Shown piece by piece: positions 40,762-49,613 of a DNA stretch of 64,000 nucleotides; positions within the stretch are counted from its first letter, which is position 1; the number at the start of each line of letters is the position of its first letter. The translations under genes and the position numbers were made by a program. The stretch spans positions 1,984,001 to 2,048,000 of the forward strand of contig OY969422.1 of the NCBI GenBank assembly GCA_963699215.1. Direction: 5' to 3'. The notes under the pieces are model-generated. The model did not search any database, was not told where the DNA came from, and saw only the letters and a program-made list of their open reading frames with translations. This stretch comes from VRUE01 sp963699215. GTDB lineage: Bacteria; Actinomycetota; Thermoleophilia; Solirubrobacterales; 70-9.

Positions 40762-41100
40762 AATCAAACCGCCCCTCGAGTTTCGGGCACTTCTGCGCCG
40801 AAGTTCCCAAATCGCTGCATATCGGCGCATATCCACGCGTATTTGTTCGGGACGTGCCCAGTTTTGCCAATCATGAAAGCCCTGCAAATCCGTCCTATTC
40901 AGCCCCGAAGCGCCGGATGAGCTTCCTAATTGCCATGCAGAAGGTCGTGGGTTCGAATCCCATCAGCCGCTTCGCTTCGAATCCCCTGCACTTGGGCCGG
41001 TCGGCCCTCGCGGGGAAAATCAAACCACCCCCGCATATCGCCTCCGTTTTGGGCACTAGTCCCAAAATGACGCGGATGCACGGGGACTAGCGGCGATTGG
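40762..41100 (+). repeat. 210-bp tRNA-Gly-derived repeat, copy 1, plus related right element
   Basis: The core runs 40762-40971 and aligns without gaps to copies at 47967, 50323 and 61370. It begins AATCAAACCGCC, has an imperfect hairpin (TTTCGGGCACTTC/GAAGTTCCCAAA), three imperfect GCATATC-type repeats, CCTGCAA at offset 119, and from offset 165 TAATTGCCATGCAGAAGG followed by an intact T-arm (GTGGGTTCGAATCCCAT) and acceptor end CAGCCGCT. A right element follows at 41018: AATCAAACCACC, palindrome TTTTGGG..CCCAAAA (41047-41067) around CACTAGT, then CGGGGACTAGCGGCGA (41081-41096). No gene is seen in 40696-41133. Confidence 0.85.
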
Positions 41101-41133
41101 CGAGACTCGAGCAGCATTCCTGCCCAAATCTGG

Positions 41134-42288
41134 CTAGCCACTGCGCCCGCTAGCCAGGCTCGCCGGGCTATCGCGCGACGCGACCCGGGCTATCGCACGC
41201 GCGTCGAACCGCATCAGGCGAAGCTGGCCGGAAAGCTCGGCGCGAAAGCCGGTGAAGAAGAGGCCCGGCGCGGCCGGGTGCTGGCGTCGGCCGTGCACGA
41301 GCGGCATCCCCCGCTCATCGAGCACGTCCAAGTGGCCGACGAGCGGCTCAAGCCCGCGCCGGTAGCCGGTCGCAGCGATGACGACGTCGGGGTCGGCGCG
41401 CGAGCCGTCGGCGAGCAGCACATCGCCGCCATCGAACCCCTCGACGGCGGCGACGATCTCAATGCGCCCTGCCTTGACCGAGGCCACGAAGCCAGCGTCA
41501 TAGGCCGGCGCCTGTTGGGTCTTGGCTGACTGCGACGCGAGGCCAACCGGCGGCCGGGGCAAGCCGTAGGGCGAGAGGTTCCCACGGATGGTTCGCTCCA
41601 CCCCCCAAGCGATCTCGTCAGCAACGCGCAGCGGCAGATGATGGAGGACAACACCAGGGACGTTGACCGAGACGCCCAGCCACTTACGGCGGATGATGTG
41701 GGGCGGGGTGCGGCAAGCGACCCGGACGCGGGCCGCCCCGCCCTCGGCAAGCAAGTGGGCCACCTCCGACCCGGTTACGCCCGGCCCGACTACCAGCACG
41801 TCCTTGCCCCGGAAAGGATCGGGGTTGCTGTACGCGGAGGCGTGGATCAGCTCCCCGCTGAAGCTCTCGCGCCCAGGCCAGTCGGGCATGTAGGGGTCGT
41901 GGTCGAAGCCGGTGGCGACCACAATGACCCGCGCCTCCAGTGAGCCGCCGGTCGTCTGGATTTGCCAGCCGCCGTCGAGGCGATCGATTCGCTCGATCTC
42001 CGTACCGAAGCGCACATCGAGGCGGTGGTGCGCGGTGTAGTCCTCCAAGTATTGAATCCATTCGTCGCGGGAGGGGTACTCGCCATAGCGTCGGCGCGTC
42101 GCGCGATAGCCCGGCTGCGTGGACATCCAACCCGGCGTATTGAGGCGCAAGGCTGCATAGCGAGATCGCCAACTCGCCGCGACCCAATCCGAGCGCTCGA
42201 TCACGAGTGTGTCGACGCCTGCTCGGCCCAACATCGCGCCCGCAGCGAGCCCCGCCGCGCCTGCTCCGCAAACAACCGCGCCGCGCAT
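41134..42288 (-). CDS. Flavin-containing monooxygenase-like oxidoreductase
   Basis: 384 residues. FAD-binding GAGAAGLAAGAMLGRAGV at the N-terminus, ERSDWVAASWRSRYAALRLNTP (FMO/YUCCA-type), central ATG motif VIVVATGFDHDPYMPDWPG, second dinucleotide loop VVGPGVTGSEVAHLLAEGG, and C-terminal VIAATGYRRGLEPL. Such enzymes use FAD and NADPH to oxygenate N, S or ketone substrates. The C-terminal end runs close to the right element of repeat copy 1. Substrate unknown; no operon partner obvious. Confidence 0.9.
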   Translation of the reverse strand: MRGAVVCGAGAAGLAAGAMLGRAGVDTLVIERSDWVAASWRSRYAALRLNTPGWMSTQPGYRATRRRYGEYPSRDEWIQYLEDYTAHHRLDVRFGTEIERIDRLDGGWQIQTTGGSLEARVIVVATGFDHDPYMPDWPGRESFSGELIHASAYSNPDPFRGKDVLVVGPGVTGSEVAHLLAEGGAARVRVACRTPPHIIRRKWLGVSVNVPGVVLHHLPLRVADEIAWGVERTIRGNLSPYGLPRPPVGLASQSAKTQQAPAYDAGFVASVKAGRIEIVAAVEGFDGGDVLLADGSRADPDVVIAATGYRRGLEPLVGHLDVLDERGMPLVHGRRQHPAAPGLFFTGFRAELSGQLRLMRFDARAIARVASRDSPASLASGRSG

Positions 42289-42352
42289 ACCCGCGACCCT
42301 ACTACCAGGTCGGTGCGCTGCTCCTCGACACTGTGGTCATCGGACCCGATGC

Positions 42353-42925
42353 TCAGCCTGAGGGTTCGGCAGCCTCGCCATCGTCAATCACCTTCCCGAT
42401 GATCGCGCGGGCGGGTACCGGTCCCCAAAAGCGGCTGTCTGAAGAAGCGCCACTGTTGTCGCCCATCACGAAGTAGTGATCCGGCGGAATCGTGATGGTG
42501 CGTTTCATGTTGCAGCCCCCGTAGTGACGACAGGGCTGGATCACATCGGCCAGGGCCAGTGAGCCATTGACGACCGGCCGTCCCTGGCGGATGCTCAAGC
42601 GATCTCCCGGCGTTGCGACGATGCGCTTCAGGAAGACCTGTGAGCTCAGCTTCGGGGTTGGCGCGCGACAGGGCTTTTTGGGCTGGATCGGGACACCGCA
42701 TCTTTCGGTCTCCACGCCCCGTGGAGGGTGGAACACCACGGCATCGCCGATTGCCGGCGTTGCGCTGTCGTACGCATCGAGGTCAACCGTGACCACCTCC
42801 CCTGCTGAGTATGCAGGCTCCATCGATTCGCTGGGCATCGTGTAGTCCCTCGTGTGGCCGGATCCGAAACCGGCAAGCACGACGGCGAGTGCGATCAGAA
42901 GGAATGCACGGGCACGTCGATCCAC
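42353..42925 (-). CDS. Signal peptidase I (LepB-like)
   Basis: 190 residues with one N-terminal helix (AFLLIALAVVLAGFGSG). Catalytic Ser in YTMPSESMEPAYSAGE and Lys in FLKRIVATPGDRLSI; box E MGDNSGASSDSRFWGPVP. A Cys-containing insertion (CRHYGGCNMKRTITIPP) before box E is as in other actinobacterial type I enzymes. Cleaves signal peptides outside the membrane. Starts GTG. Probably an accessory copy since no ribosomal or rnhB genes are near. Confidence 0.9.
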   Translation of the reverse strand: MDRRARAFLLIALAVVLAGFGSGHTRDYTMPSESMEPAYSAGEVVTVDLDAYDSATPAIGDAVVFHPPRGVETERCGVPIQPKKPCRAPTPKLSSQVFLKRIVATPGDRLSIRQGRPVVNGSLALADVIQPCRHYGGCNMKRTITIPPDHYFVMGDNSGASSDSRFWGPVPARAIIGKVIDDGEAAEPSG

Positions 42926-42955
42926 GGCAGGGAGGCTAGCGCGACACGGGCGGCC

Positions 42956-45013
42956 CTAAGGGGTGGGCGCGGTTCGCCCCGCTCCGGCCGACTGCCTCCC
43001 CGGCTCAGGCTCGATGGAAAGGCCACGCTGCACGGTGACCTGCTCGAAGGCCGCAACGACCTCAGGATCAAACTGCGAGCCGGCGCTGCGGCGTAGCTCT
43101 TCGAGGGCTCGCGTGGGACGCATCGCAACGCTGTAGGGGCGCTCTGAGACCATCGCCGCATAGGCCTCGCACACGGCGACCACCCGCGAGCCGAGTGGGA
43201 TCTGCTCACCGCGCAGCGAGTCCGGGTAGCCACCGCCATCCCAGCGCTCGCCACTGGAGCGAACCAGGCGCGCGACCGGCACAAGCGCCGCCGCCGAGGC
43301 GATGATCCGCTCGCCGATCAGGGTGTGCTGGCGAACGAACTCCCACTCGGACTCCTCGAGCGGGCCTGGCTTCTTCAGAATCGCATCGGGGATCGCCATC
43401 TTTCCCGTCTCGTGCAGCTGCGCGGCGCGGTGGGTCTCATCGCGTTGCTCGGCCTCCATTCCCAGCCCTTCGGCGACCGCTAGCGTCAGTTCGGCGACAT
43501 CGACGGCTCGCTTGGCCAGCTGCGGTTGGCGCTCGCGCAGCGCCGTCAGCAGCACGTCGCGCGACTGCGAGCCGGCTGAAGTCCGCTCGCTCACCTTGTT
43601 CGCGTACATCCGCCTGTCGGCGAGCTGCATCGCCTCCTCGACCGAGCCGGCCTCGCTCGGCAACACGACGTTGCCCTGTGAGGCCCCGATCGCGAAGCCC
43701 TCGCCGCGCTCAGAGAGCGCGGCGAGGGCGCCGGCGACGATCGCGTCGACCTCCGCCGCCGTGCACTCGGCCAGAAGGCAGAACTCGTCGCCACCCAGTC
43801 GGTAGGCACGGCCTTTCGAGACCATGAAGCGCTCCAGTCGCCTGCCGAGTCGCTCCAGCAGGGCGTCTCCAGTCGGGTGGCCGAAGGTGTCGTTGTAGAG
43901 CTTGAAGCCATCGAGGTCGAACAGCGCGAAGAGCTGGAGGGACCCGGTTGCTGCGGGCCGCATGATCGCGCTCTCCAGGTCCAGCATCAGCGCTCTGCGA
44001 TTGGGCAGTCCGGTCAACTCATCGGTACGGGACTCTTGCACGCTCGTGCGGGCTTCCCCCTGGCTCTCGCGCAACGAGAGGACCAGCCGCACGACGACCG
44101 CGATCAGGGTGAGCAGGGAGATGATTGCCGCTGCGGTTGGGGCCGTAGCGAATCGTTCGACTGCCTGGATGCAGATCGCGACCAGGGCCGCAGCAGCTGG
44201 TATCGCAATGATCCGCACCGCCCGCGCTCGCAGTGGCTCGGCAGTGCCCGGCTCGACCCACGCCGCGCAGGCCACGAGCAGAACACCGCACGGCCAGCCA
44301 GCATCGAGAATCGTGCCTTCGACGTAGGTCCCCTTGGCAGCCTGCAGCAGATAGACGCCGTCGGAGACGGCGAGCAGCAAGAGGCCGGCGCCGAGGACCG
44401 CCCAGCTGCGCCCGGGTCGCCAACCGGTGAACGAGGCGGCGGTGGCCACCATCGTCAACAGGGTCAGGTCGGCGATCGGGTAGGCCAGGTTGGTGGCGAC
44501 GGCGAGCGTCTGGCCTTCGCTGGAGGCATCGAGGATCGGCCCAAGCGCGAACGCCGCCGCCAGCGCAGCGACAGCAGAGCCGACGATCGCGCCGTCCAGC
44601 CACCGCGCGACCGGGAAGGCCCCGATCCTCGCCCGCAATAGGGCGATCAGCGCCGCATAGGCGAGTGGATAGAAGGCGAGGTAGCCGCCATCGGCGGGGG
44701 AAGGGATCGGCACCGACGCCTGCCCGGCGAGTACGGCCGCGTAATAGATTTCTCCGCCGGTGTAGAGCAGCAAGCCGACGCCAAGTAGTCCCCAGGTAGC
44801 TCGCTCGCGGCGGATCAACGCGGCTCGCAGCAGGCAGGCGGCGGCACTCGTCAGCATCAGGGCGCTGTAGATCCAGGTGTTGAAGAGCGCATCGGTGCTG
44901 GGGCCGCCAAACCCGACCGCGACGTGCGCGGTGAAGGCAGCGAGCAGGCAGAGGGCAAGGAGACCGCCGACAAGGACGGTCCTTCGCTCGTGCTCGCTCA
45001 GCCCGGATATCAC
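42956..45013 (-). CDS. Membrane GGDEF protein with degenerate HD-GYP domain
   Basis: 685 residues. Eight or more helices (about 12-300) form a membrane sensor. GGDEF domain (about 325-480): DELTGLPNRRALMLDL, FDLDGFKLYNDTFGH, RLGGDEFCLLAE, so diguanylate cyclase activity is plausible; there is no RxxD I-site five residues upstream. The HD-GYP domain (about 505-665) has lost metal ligands: HD is HE (AQLHETGKMAIP), IGHxIL is IGERII, and THHE is SSGE before RWDGGGYP. Phosphodiesterase activity is therefore unlikely; the domain may sense or bind c-di-GMP. Confidence 0.9.
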   Translation of the reverse strand: MISGLSEHERRTVLVGGLLALCLLAAFTAHVAVGFGGPSTDALFNTWIYSALMLTSAAACLLRAALIRRERATWGLLGVGLLLYTGGEIYYAAVLAGQASVPIPSPADGGYLAFYPLAYAALIALLRARIGAFPVARWLDGAIVGSAVAALAAAFALGPILDASSEGQTLAVATNLAYPIADLTLLTMVATAASFTGWRPGRSWAVLGAGLLLLAVSDGVYLLQAAKGTYVEGTILDAGWPCGVLLVACAAWVEPGTAEPLRARAVRIIAIPAAAALVAICIQAVERFATAPTAAAIISLLTLIAVVVRLVLSLRESQGEARTSVQESRTDELTGLPNRRALMLDLESAIMRPAATGSLQLFALFDLDGFKLYNDTFGHPTGDALLERLGRRLERFMVSKGRAYRLGGDEFCLLAECTAAEVDAIVAGALAALSERGEGFAIGASQGNVVLPSEAGSVEEAMQLADRRMYANKVSERTSAGSQSRDVLLTALRERQPQLAKRAVDVAELTLAVAEGLGMEAEQRDETHRAAQLHETGKMAIPDAILKKPGPLEESEWEFVRQHTLIGERIIASAAALVPVARLVRSSGERWDGGGYPDSLRGEQIPLGSRVVAVCEAYAAMVSERPYSVAMRPTRALEELRRSAGSQFDPEVVAAFEQVTVQRGLSIEPEPGRQSAGAGRTAPTP

Positions 45014-45122
45014 TCCCCAACAATCGGAACCTGGAGCCTCAACCTTGACTGGTGAGACCTGCTCACCGGGCTCTCGAGCATGCAGCTTGACAAGCGATGG
45101 GCTGAATGCTTAGATAGTCGCC

Positions 45123-45138
45123 TTAGTCAGATGACTAA
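45123..45138. promoter_or_regulatory. TetR-type operator palindrome
   Basis: TTAGTCA-GA-TGACTAA is a perfect 7+2+7 inverted repeat, the size and form of TetR-family operators, and overlaps the likely ATG (45131) of the TetR gene. Autorepression of the TetR-fusion operon is the natural reading. A related half-site TTAGATAGTC lies at 45108-45119. Confidence 0.65.
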
Positions 45139-45763
45139 CCGACTTGTCCCAAAAGAGAGCGGAGTTGCAAGCGACCGCTCGATCAGGCAGGTCAACGTCG
45201 CGGCATTTCTCGACGCCGCGGAGCGGCTCTTGGTCAGGGAGGGAGCGGCGGGGATCTCGACCCGACAGCTAGCCCGGGAGGCCGGGCAGAACCATGGCCT
45301 CGTTCACTACTACTTCGGCTCGGTCGACGAGCTGCTGTTGCAGACCCTGGAGCGATTCACCGGCCGTGTTCTAGATCGCCAGCGGGCGATGTACGCGACG
45401 GAGGCGCCGTTCGCCGAGAAGTGGCGCACTGCGGTCGCGTACATCGAGGAGGACCTGGCGTCGGGTTACCCGAAGGTCTGGGCGGAGCTGGAGGCGCTCG
45501 CCTGGCACAAGCCCGAGCTGCGCGAGCGGCTGAACGGCGTCAGCGAGAAATGGCGCTCATTGCTTCGCGATGCCGTGGCCGAGGCAATCGAGGAGTACGG
45601 CCTCGATTCCGCCCGCTTCTCGGCGGAGTCCTGGGCGGCGCTGGTGATGCAGTTCAACAAGGGCCTGTTGTACGAGCGCCTGCTCGGCTTCGACCGCGGC
45701 CACGCCGAGATGCTCGCCTCGATCGACGCCTGGCTTACTTCACTGGAGGAGGGGAAGGAGTGA
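45131..45763 (+). CDS. TetR-family transcriptional regulator
   Basis: About 210 residues from ATG 45131. N-terminal helix-turn-helix: NVAAFLDAAERLLVREGAAG, ISTRQLAREAGQNHGLVHYYFGSVDELL. The C-terminal all-helical ligand domain (about 80-205) is rich in aromatic residues. The palindrome at 45123-45138 overlaps the start, and there is no ribosome site before it, so the mRNA may be nearly leaderless. Overlaps the downstream fusion gene by GTGA and very likely controls it. Confidence 0.9.
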   Translation: MTNRLVPKESGVASDRSIRQVNVAAFLDAAERLLVREGAAGISTRQLAREAGQNHGLVHYYFGSVDELLLQTLERFTGRVLDRQRAMYATEAPFAEKWRTAVAYIEEDLASGYPKVWAELEALAWHKPELRERLNGVSEKWRSLLRDAVAEAIEEYGLDSARFSAESWAALVMQFNKGLLYERLLGFDRGHAEMLASIDAWLTSLEEGKE

Positions 45764-47937
45764 GGGCGGGTGTCCCAATCGCGCCGAGCGTGGAGTCGGC
45801 CGGCCGTGAGGACGAGCAGAGCCGGGCCCGCTATCCGGACAGCGAGGGTTTCGTAGAGCGCGATGGGATGAACCTCTTCTACGAGGTCTACGGCGAGGGG
45901 GAGGAGACCCTCTTCCTGCTTCCGACCTGGTCGCTCGTCCATTCTCGCTTCTGGAAGATGCAGATCCCCTACTTCGCCCGCCACTTCCGCGTGCTGACCA
46001 TGGACGGGCTGGGCAACGGCCGTTCCTCCCGGTGCCGCGACCCGCGCCGCTACGAGGCCGCCGAGTTCGCCCGCGACTGCCTTGCCGTGATGGACGCGAC
46101 CGGCACCGAGCGCGCAGTCATGGCGAGCTGGTCGCGGGGCGCCCAATACCAGCTGGAGATGGCACGGCTCGCCCCCGAACGCGTAGCGGGCGCTGCCTTC
46201 ATCGGCCCGATGTTCCCGTACACGCCGTCGCAGTACTCGTTCCTGCTCCACCGCTGGACCCCAGCGATCTTCCGGATGCCGATGCCGGCCTACCGCTGGT
46301 GGGGGCGGATGAACGCGAACCATTGGCGCCAGGCCTACCCGGAGTTCGCGGACTGGTTCCTCTCACGATGCCTGCCCGAGCCGCACTCGACCAAGGGCAT
46401 CGAGGACGGGGTGGGATGGGCTCTGGACACCGACCCCGAGACGCTGATTGCCACGATCGAAACGCCCATACACAGCGACCGCCGCACGCTTCGTGAGCTT
46501 GCGCGAGGAGTCCAATGCCCGGTGCTCGTGATCCACGGCGACCGGGACAAGATCACTCCCCTGCGCGACGGTCGGGCCCTGGCCCGGCTCGCCGGCGCCG
46601 AGCTCGAGGTGGTCAAAGGCGCCGGCCACTTCCCCCACGGTCGCAAGCCCGTCCGGGTCAACCTGGCGCTGCGTGACTTCTCCGAAAAGACTTTCGGGCG
46701 CAAGCGCCGCGACGCCAACGTCTACGGCCGGGACGACCGTCCCCGTGCCCTCTACATCTCTTCGCCGATCGGGCTCGGCCACGCGCAGCGCGACATCGCG
46801 ATCGCTCGTGAGATGCGCCGCCTCAATCCCGACCTGCAGATCGACTGGCTCGCACAGGACCCGGTCACCAGGGTGCTGGAGGGGGAGGGGGAGCACATCC
46901 ATCCCGCCAGCGCTCATCTGGCCAACGAGTCCCGGCACATCGAGTCGGAGTCCGCCGAGCACGACCTGCACTGCTTCCAGGTGCTGCGCCGCATGGACGA
47001 GATCCTCGCCGCCAACTTCATGCTCTTCCACGACGTCGTGCGCGACGAGCGCTACGACCTCTGGATCGGCGACGAGGCCTGGGAGCTGGACTACTACCTG
47101 CATGAGAACCCAGGTGAGAAGCGGGTTCCGTTCGCGTGGCTGACCGACTTCGTCGGCTTTCTGCCGATGGACGAAAGGAATGAGCGCGAAGGCTTCCTGA
47201 CCACTGACTACAACGCCGACATGGTCGACCACGTCGCCGAGCACCCCGAGGTTCGGGACATGGCGTTGTTCGTGGGCAACCCCGACGACATCGTCCCGGA
47301 GCGACTCGGACCGCAGCTGCCGGCGATCCGCGACTGGACCGAGCGCCACTTCGACTTCACCGGCTATGTGACCGGGTTCGACCCCGCTGACCTCGGCGAT
47401 CGCACCAGGCTGCGCTCCGAGCTGGGCTACGGCGACGACGAGCGGGTCTGCATCGTCACCGTCGGCGGCTCGGGTGTCGGGGCGGACCTGTTGCGACGAG
47501 TGATCGCCTCCTTTCCCGCAGCCAAGGAAAGGATCCCCGACCTGCGCATGATCGTCGTCGCGGGGCCGCGAATCGCCCCCGCCTCGCTTCCCTCGCATGC
47601 CGGTCTCGAGGTCGTCCCCTACGTGCACAACCTCTACCGCCACCTGGCGGCCTGTGACCTGGCAGTCGTCCAAGGCGGTCTCACGACGGCGATGGAGCTA
47701 ACCGCGCAGAAGCGGCCGTTTCTCTACTTCCCGCTGCGCCACCACTTCGAGCAGAACTTCCACGTCCGCCATCGGCTCGAACGCTACGGAGCCGGTCGTC
47801 GCATGGATTTCGATGACTCCCCGCCAGAGCGGATCGCGGCGGCGATCGCCGAGGAGATCGGCCGTGAAGTCGAATACCGCGATGTCGAGGTCGACGGCGC
47901 CGCCCGCGCCGCACGACGCCTCGTGGAACTGCTCTAG
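45760..47937 (+). CDS. Alpha/beta-hydrolase fused to a GT-B (MGT-like) glycosyltransferase
   Basis: 725 residues. Residues about 25-300 are an alpha/beta hydrolase: FYEVYGEGEETLFLLPTWSL, MDGLGNGRSS, nucleophile elbow MASWSRGAQ (Ser in SxSxG), acid in VLVIHGDRDKITPLRDG, and His in KGAGHFPHGRKP. Residues about 325-725 are a glycosyltransferase: IGLGHAQRDIAIAREM near the start, then VTVGGSGVGADLLRRV, VVPYVHNLYRHLAACDLAVVQGGLTT and QKRPFLYFPLRHHFEQN, the donor-binding region of UDP-glycosyltransferases. GTG start inside the tetR stop. Suggests deacylation or esterolysis coupled with glycosylation of a hydrophobic compound; detoxification is a possibility. Confidence 0.85.
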   Translation: MRAGVPIAPSVESAGREDEQSRARYPDSEGFVERDGMNLFYEVYGEGEETLFLLPTWSLVHSRFWKMQIPYFARHFRVLTMDGLGNGRSSRCRDPRRYEAAEFARDCLAVMDATGTERAVMASWSRGAQYQLEMARLAPERVAGAAFIGPMFPYTPSQYSFLLHRWTPAIFRMPMPAYRWWGRMNANHWRQAYPEFADWFLSRCLPEPHSTKGIEDGVGWALDTDPETLIATIETPIHSDRRTLRELARGVQCPVLVIHGDRDKITPLRDGRALARLAGAELEVVKGAGHFPHGRKPVRVNLALRDFSEKTFGRKRRDANVYGRDDRPRALYISSPIGLGHAQRDIAIAREMRRLNPDLQIDWLAQDPVTRVLEGEGEHIHPASAHLANESRHIESESAEHDLHCFQVLRRMDEILAANFMLFHDVVRDERYDLWIGDEAWELDYYLHENPGEKRVPFAWLTDFVGFLPMDERNEREGFLTTDYNADMVDHVAEHPEVRDMALFVGNPDDIVPERLGPQLPAIRDWTERHFDFTGYVTGFDPADLGDRTRLRSELGYGDDERVCIVTVGGSGVGADLLRRVIASFPAAKERIPDLRMIVVAGPRIAPASLPSHAGLEVVPYVHNLYRHLAACDLAVVQGGLTTAMELTAQKRPFLYFPLRHHFEQNFHVRHRLERYGAGRRMDFDDSPPERIAAAIAEEIGREVEYRDVEVDGAARAARRLVELL

Positions 47938-47966
47938 CTTCCCGCGCCCTAGCCCGCCCGGGGGTT

Positions 47967-48320
47967 AATCAAACCGCCACCTCCGATTTCGGGCACTTCT
48001 GCGCTGAAGTTCCCAAATCACTGCATATCGGCGCATATCCGCGCGTATTGCTGATCGTGGCCGTTTGCAGCGCCGCTACAAAATCCCTGCAAGTGACTAT
48101 GTTCGCTGTCCGCTGGTCTCGGAGACGGGCCTAATTGCCATGCAGAAGGTCGTGGGTTCGAATCCCATCAGCCGCTTCTCGCGAGATCCCGCTCTAGGGC
48201 GGGATTTCGTCGTTCAGGCAGGCGCATTCGGGAAATCAAACCACCCCTGCGTATCCCCTCCATTTGAGGCACTAGTGCCTCAAATGCCGCCGATATGCGC
48301 CGATTAGTGGCGATTTCGGC
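47967..48320 (+). repeat. 210-bp tRNA-Gly-derived repeat, copy 2, plus right element
   Basis: Core 47967-48176; same blocks and offsets as copy 1 (CCTGCAA at offset 119, TAATTGCC at 165, T-arm GTGGGTTCGAATCCCAT). A 7-bp terminator-like hairpin ATCCCGC/GCGGGAT (48186-48205) follows. The right element at 48234 begins AATCAAACCACC and contains a perfect 26-bp palindrome at 48261-48286, arms CATTTGAGGCACT/AGTGCCTCAAATG, then GATTAGTGGCGATT. Between 48320 and 48564 I see nothing further. Confidence 0.85.
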
Positions 48321-48564
48321 CGACCCCGCCTCGCTTAGCCCGGCAGCGGAGCTACGGTCGCCGCGCCGACATAAGCAAAAGTGGCCCGGCGGCGGTGGAA
48401 CGCCCCGGGGCCGGCTGCCTGGCGGGACCGGCGATTGGCATCTCGGCCGCGGTGGTTGTTTTCTGGGCCGGCCTGTTGTTACTTCTGTGGCGGTTTGACC
48501 GGCGCCATTGAAGGCGGCCCGGGTGCTCGCTTTCGATGCCGGGCCGCTCGCTACATTCGTCTCC

Positions 48565-49563
48565 GTGGGCGAACACGTGAAAATCCACATCGTCACTGCC
48601 GGTTACCTGCGGCGCTTCACCAATGCCCAGGGCCACCTCCAGACGGTCCGGCCTGCCGATCCGACCCGGCAGATTGACCCGCGCGGGCCGGAGACGGTTG
48701 GCTATCGCAGCCGGTACTTCGTGGACCCCCAGATCGCGGCGGCCGCCGAGCAGCGGCTCAGCCGCTACGAGAGCGCCGGCCTCAGATCCCTGCGGAAGAT
48801 CGACACGACCTGGCCGCTTGAGTCCGACGAGCTGTTCGAGGACCGCCTTCACATCGCCTGCTTGGTCGCCATTCACATGTTGCGCAATGAAGCCTTCAAG
48901 CAGCACACGGCGCGACTACAGGCCCGGAGCGTGGCGCAGCGGCTGCCCGAGTACGGGTTGGGGGAGGCTCGCGAGGAGACCCTTTTGCGCGAGCTGACGT
49001 CCGAGGGGTTCCGGGTCGATCACATGCTGGGGATGATCCCGAAGATGGCGAGCATGATCGCGTCGGCGCATTGGTCCCTGATCGAGTTCCCGGCACCGCT
49101 GCTGGCGACGGGCGACCAGCCGGTGACGGTGGTGCCGCTGCTGGCGGACGGGGTCGCCGCGACGGTTCAGCCGAACCCCGATCACGGCTTCCTGCTCACC
49201 GAGGAGATGCGCTTTCCGATCGACCCCCGGCGGGCACTGCTGTTCACCTGGGCCAACGAACCCGACGCGCCTGAGCCCCTTCGCGGCAATGACAACATCG
49301 CCGCCGACCTCAACCGCGCAGTGATCGCCCAGGCGGATCGCGAGTGGTTTCACAACCCCGACCGCCGTCCCACGCGGCTGCCGACCAGCGGGCTGCAAAC
49401 CGAGAGCTGCGGACCTGTGGGCCGCGAGCTGCTTGCCGGGTACGCCGCCGCCGCGGCAATGGAATCTCGCCGCCGCCAGGATGCCGTCGAATGCCTCGAT
49501 CAGATGATCGAGAACGAAGTCACGGATCGATTCCATGTGGCCCGGATTTCTGTTGCGGCCTAG
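48565..49563 (+). CDS. DUF4238-family protein
   Basis: About 332 residues. N-terminal HIVTAGYLRRFTNAQGHL is the DUF4238 opening (usually HYVPxFYLRxFxxxG.L), followed by YRSRYFVDPQIA, then the central helical part ELFEDRLHIACLVAIHMLRN and APLLATGDQPVTVVPL, corresponding to the family's 'xxTSDNPV' strand, and MRFPIDPRRALLFT. Function unknown; family members are often in accessory DNA. It is the only gene besides the next between repeat copies 2 and 3. GTG 48565 chosen; GTG 48577 or TTG 48508 possible. Confidence 0.75.
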   Translation: MGEHVKIHIVTAGYLRRFTNAQGHLQTVRPADPTRQIDPRGPETVGYRSRYFVDPQIAAAAEQRLSRYESAGLRSLRKIDTTWPLESDELFEDRLHIACLVAIHMLRNEAFKQHTARLQARSVAQRLPEYGLGEAREETLLRELTSEGFRVDHMLGMIPKMASMIASAHWSLIEFPAPLLATGDQPVTVVPLLADGVAATVQPNPDHGFLLTEEMRFPIDPRRALLFTWANEPDAPEPLRGNDNIAADLNRAVIAQADREWFHNPDRRPTRLPTSGLQTESCGPVGRELLAGYAAAAAMESRRRQDAVECLDQMIENEVTDRFHVARISVAA

Positions 49564-49613
49564 CGTGGCTACACGGAGATCGAGCGCGGGCCACCCAGCA
49601 CGGCGATTCCATC

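Noticed and set aside
40927..40971. Functional tRNA-Gly genes at the four repeat copies
   Set aside because: Only the 3' half is present; no D-arm or matching 5' acceptor and anticodon stem could be paired in any copy.
40926..41141. Minus-strand open frame ending GIRTHDLLHGN, and similar frames at the other repeats (for example KGFEPSTFCMAI at 50.5 kb)
   Set aside because: These peptides are antisense or sense translations of the tRNA T-arm and anticodon region, a known source of spurious protein predictions.
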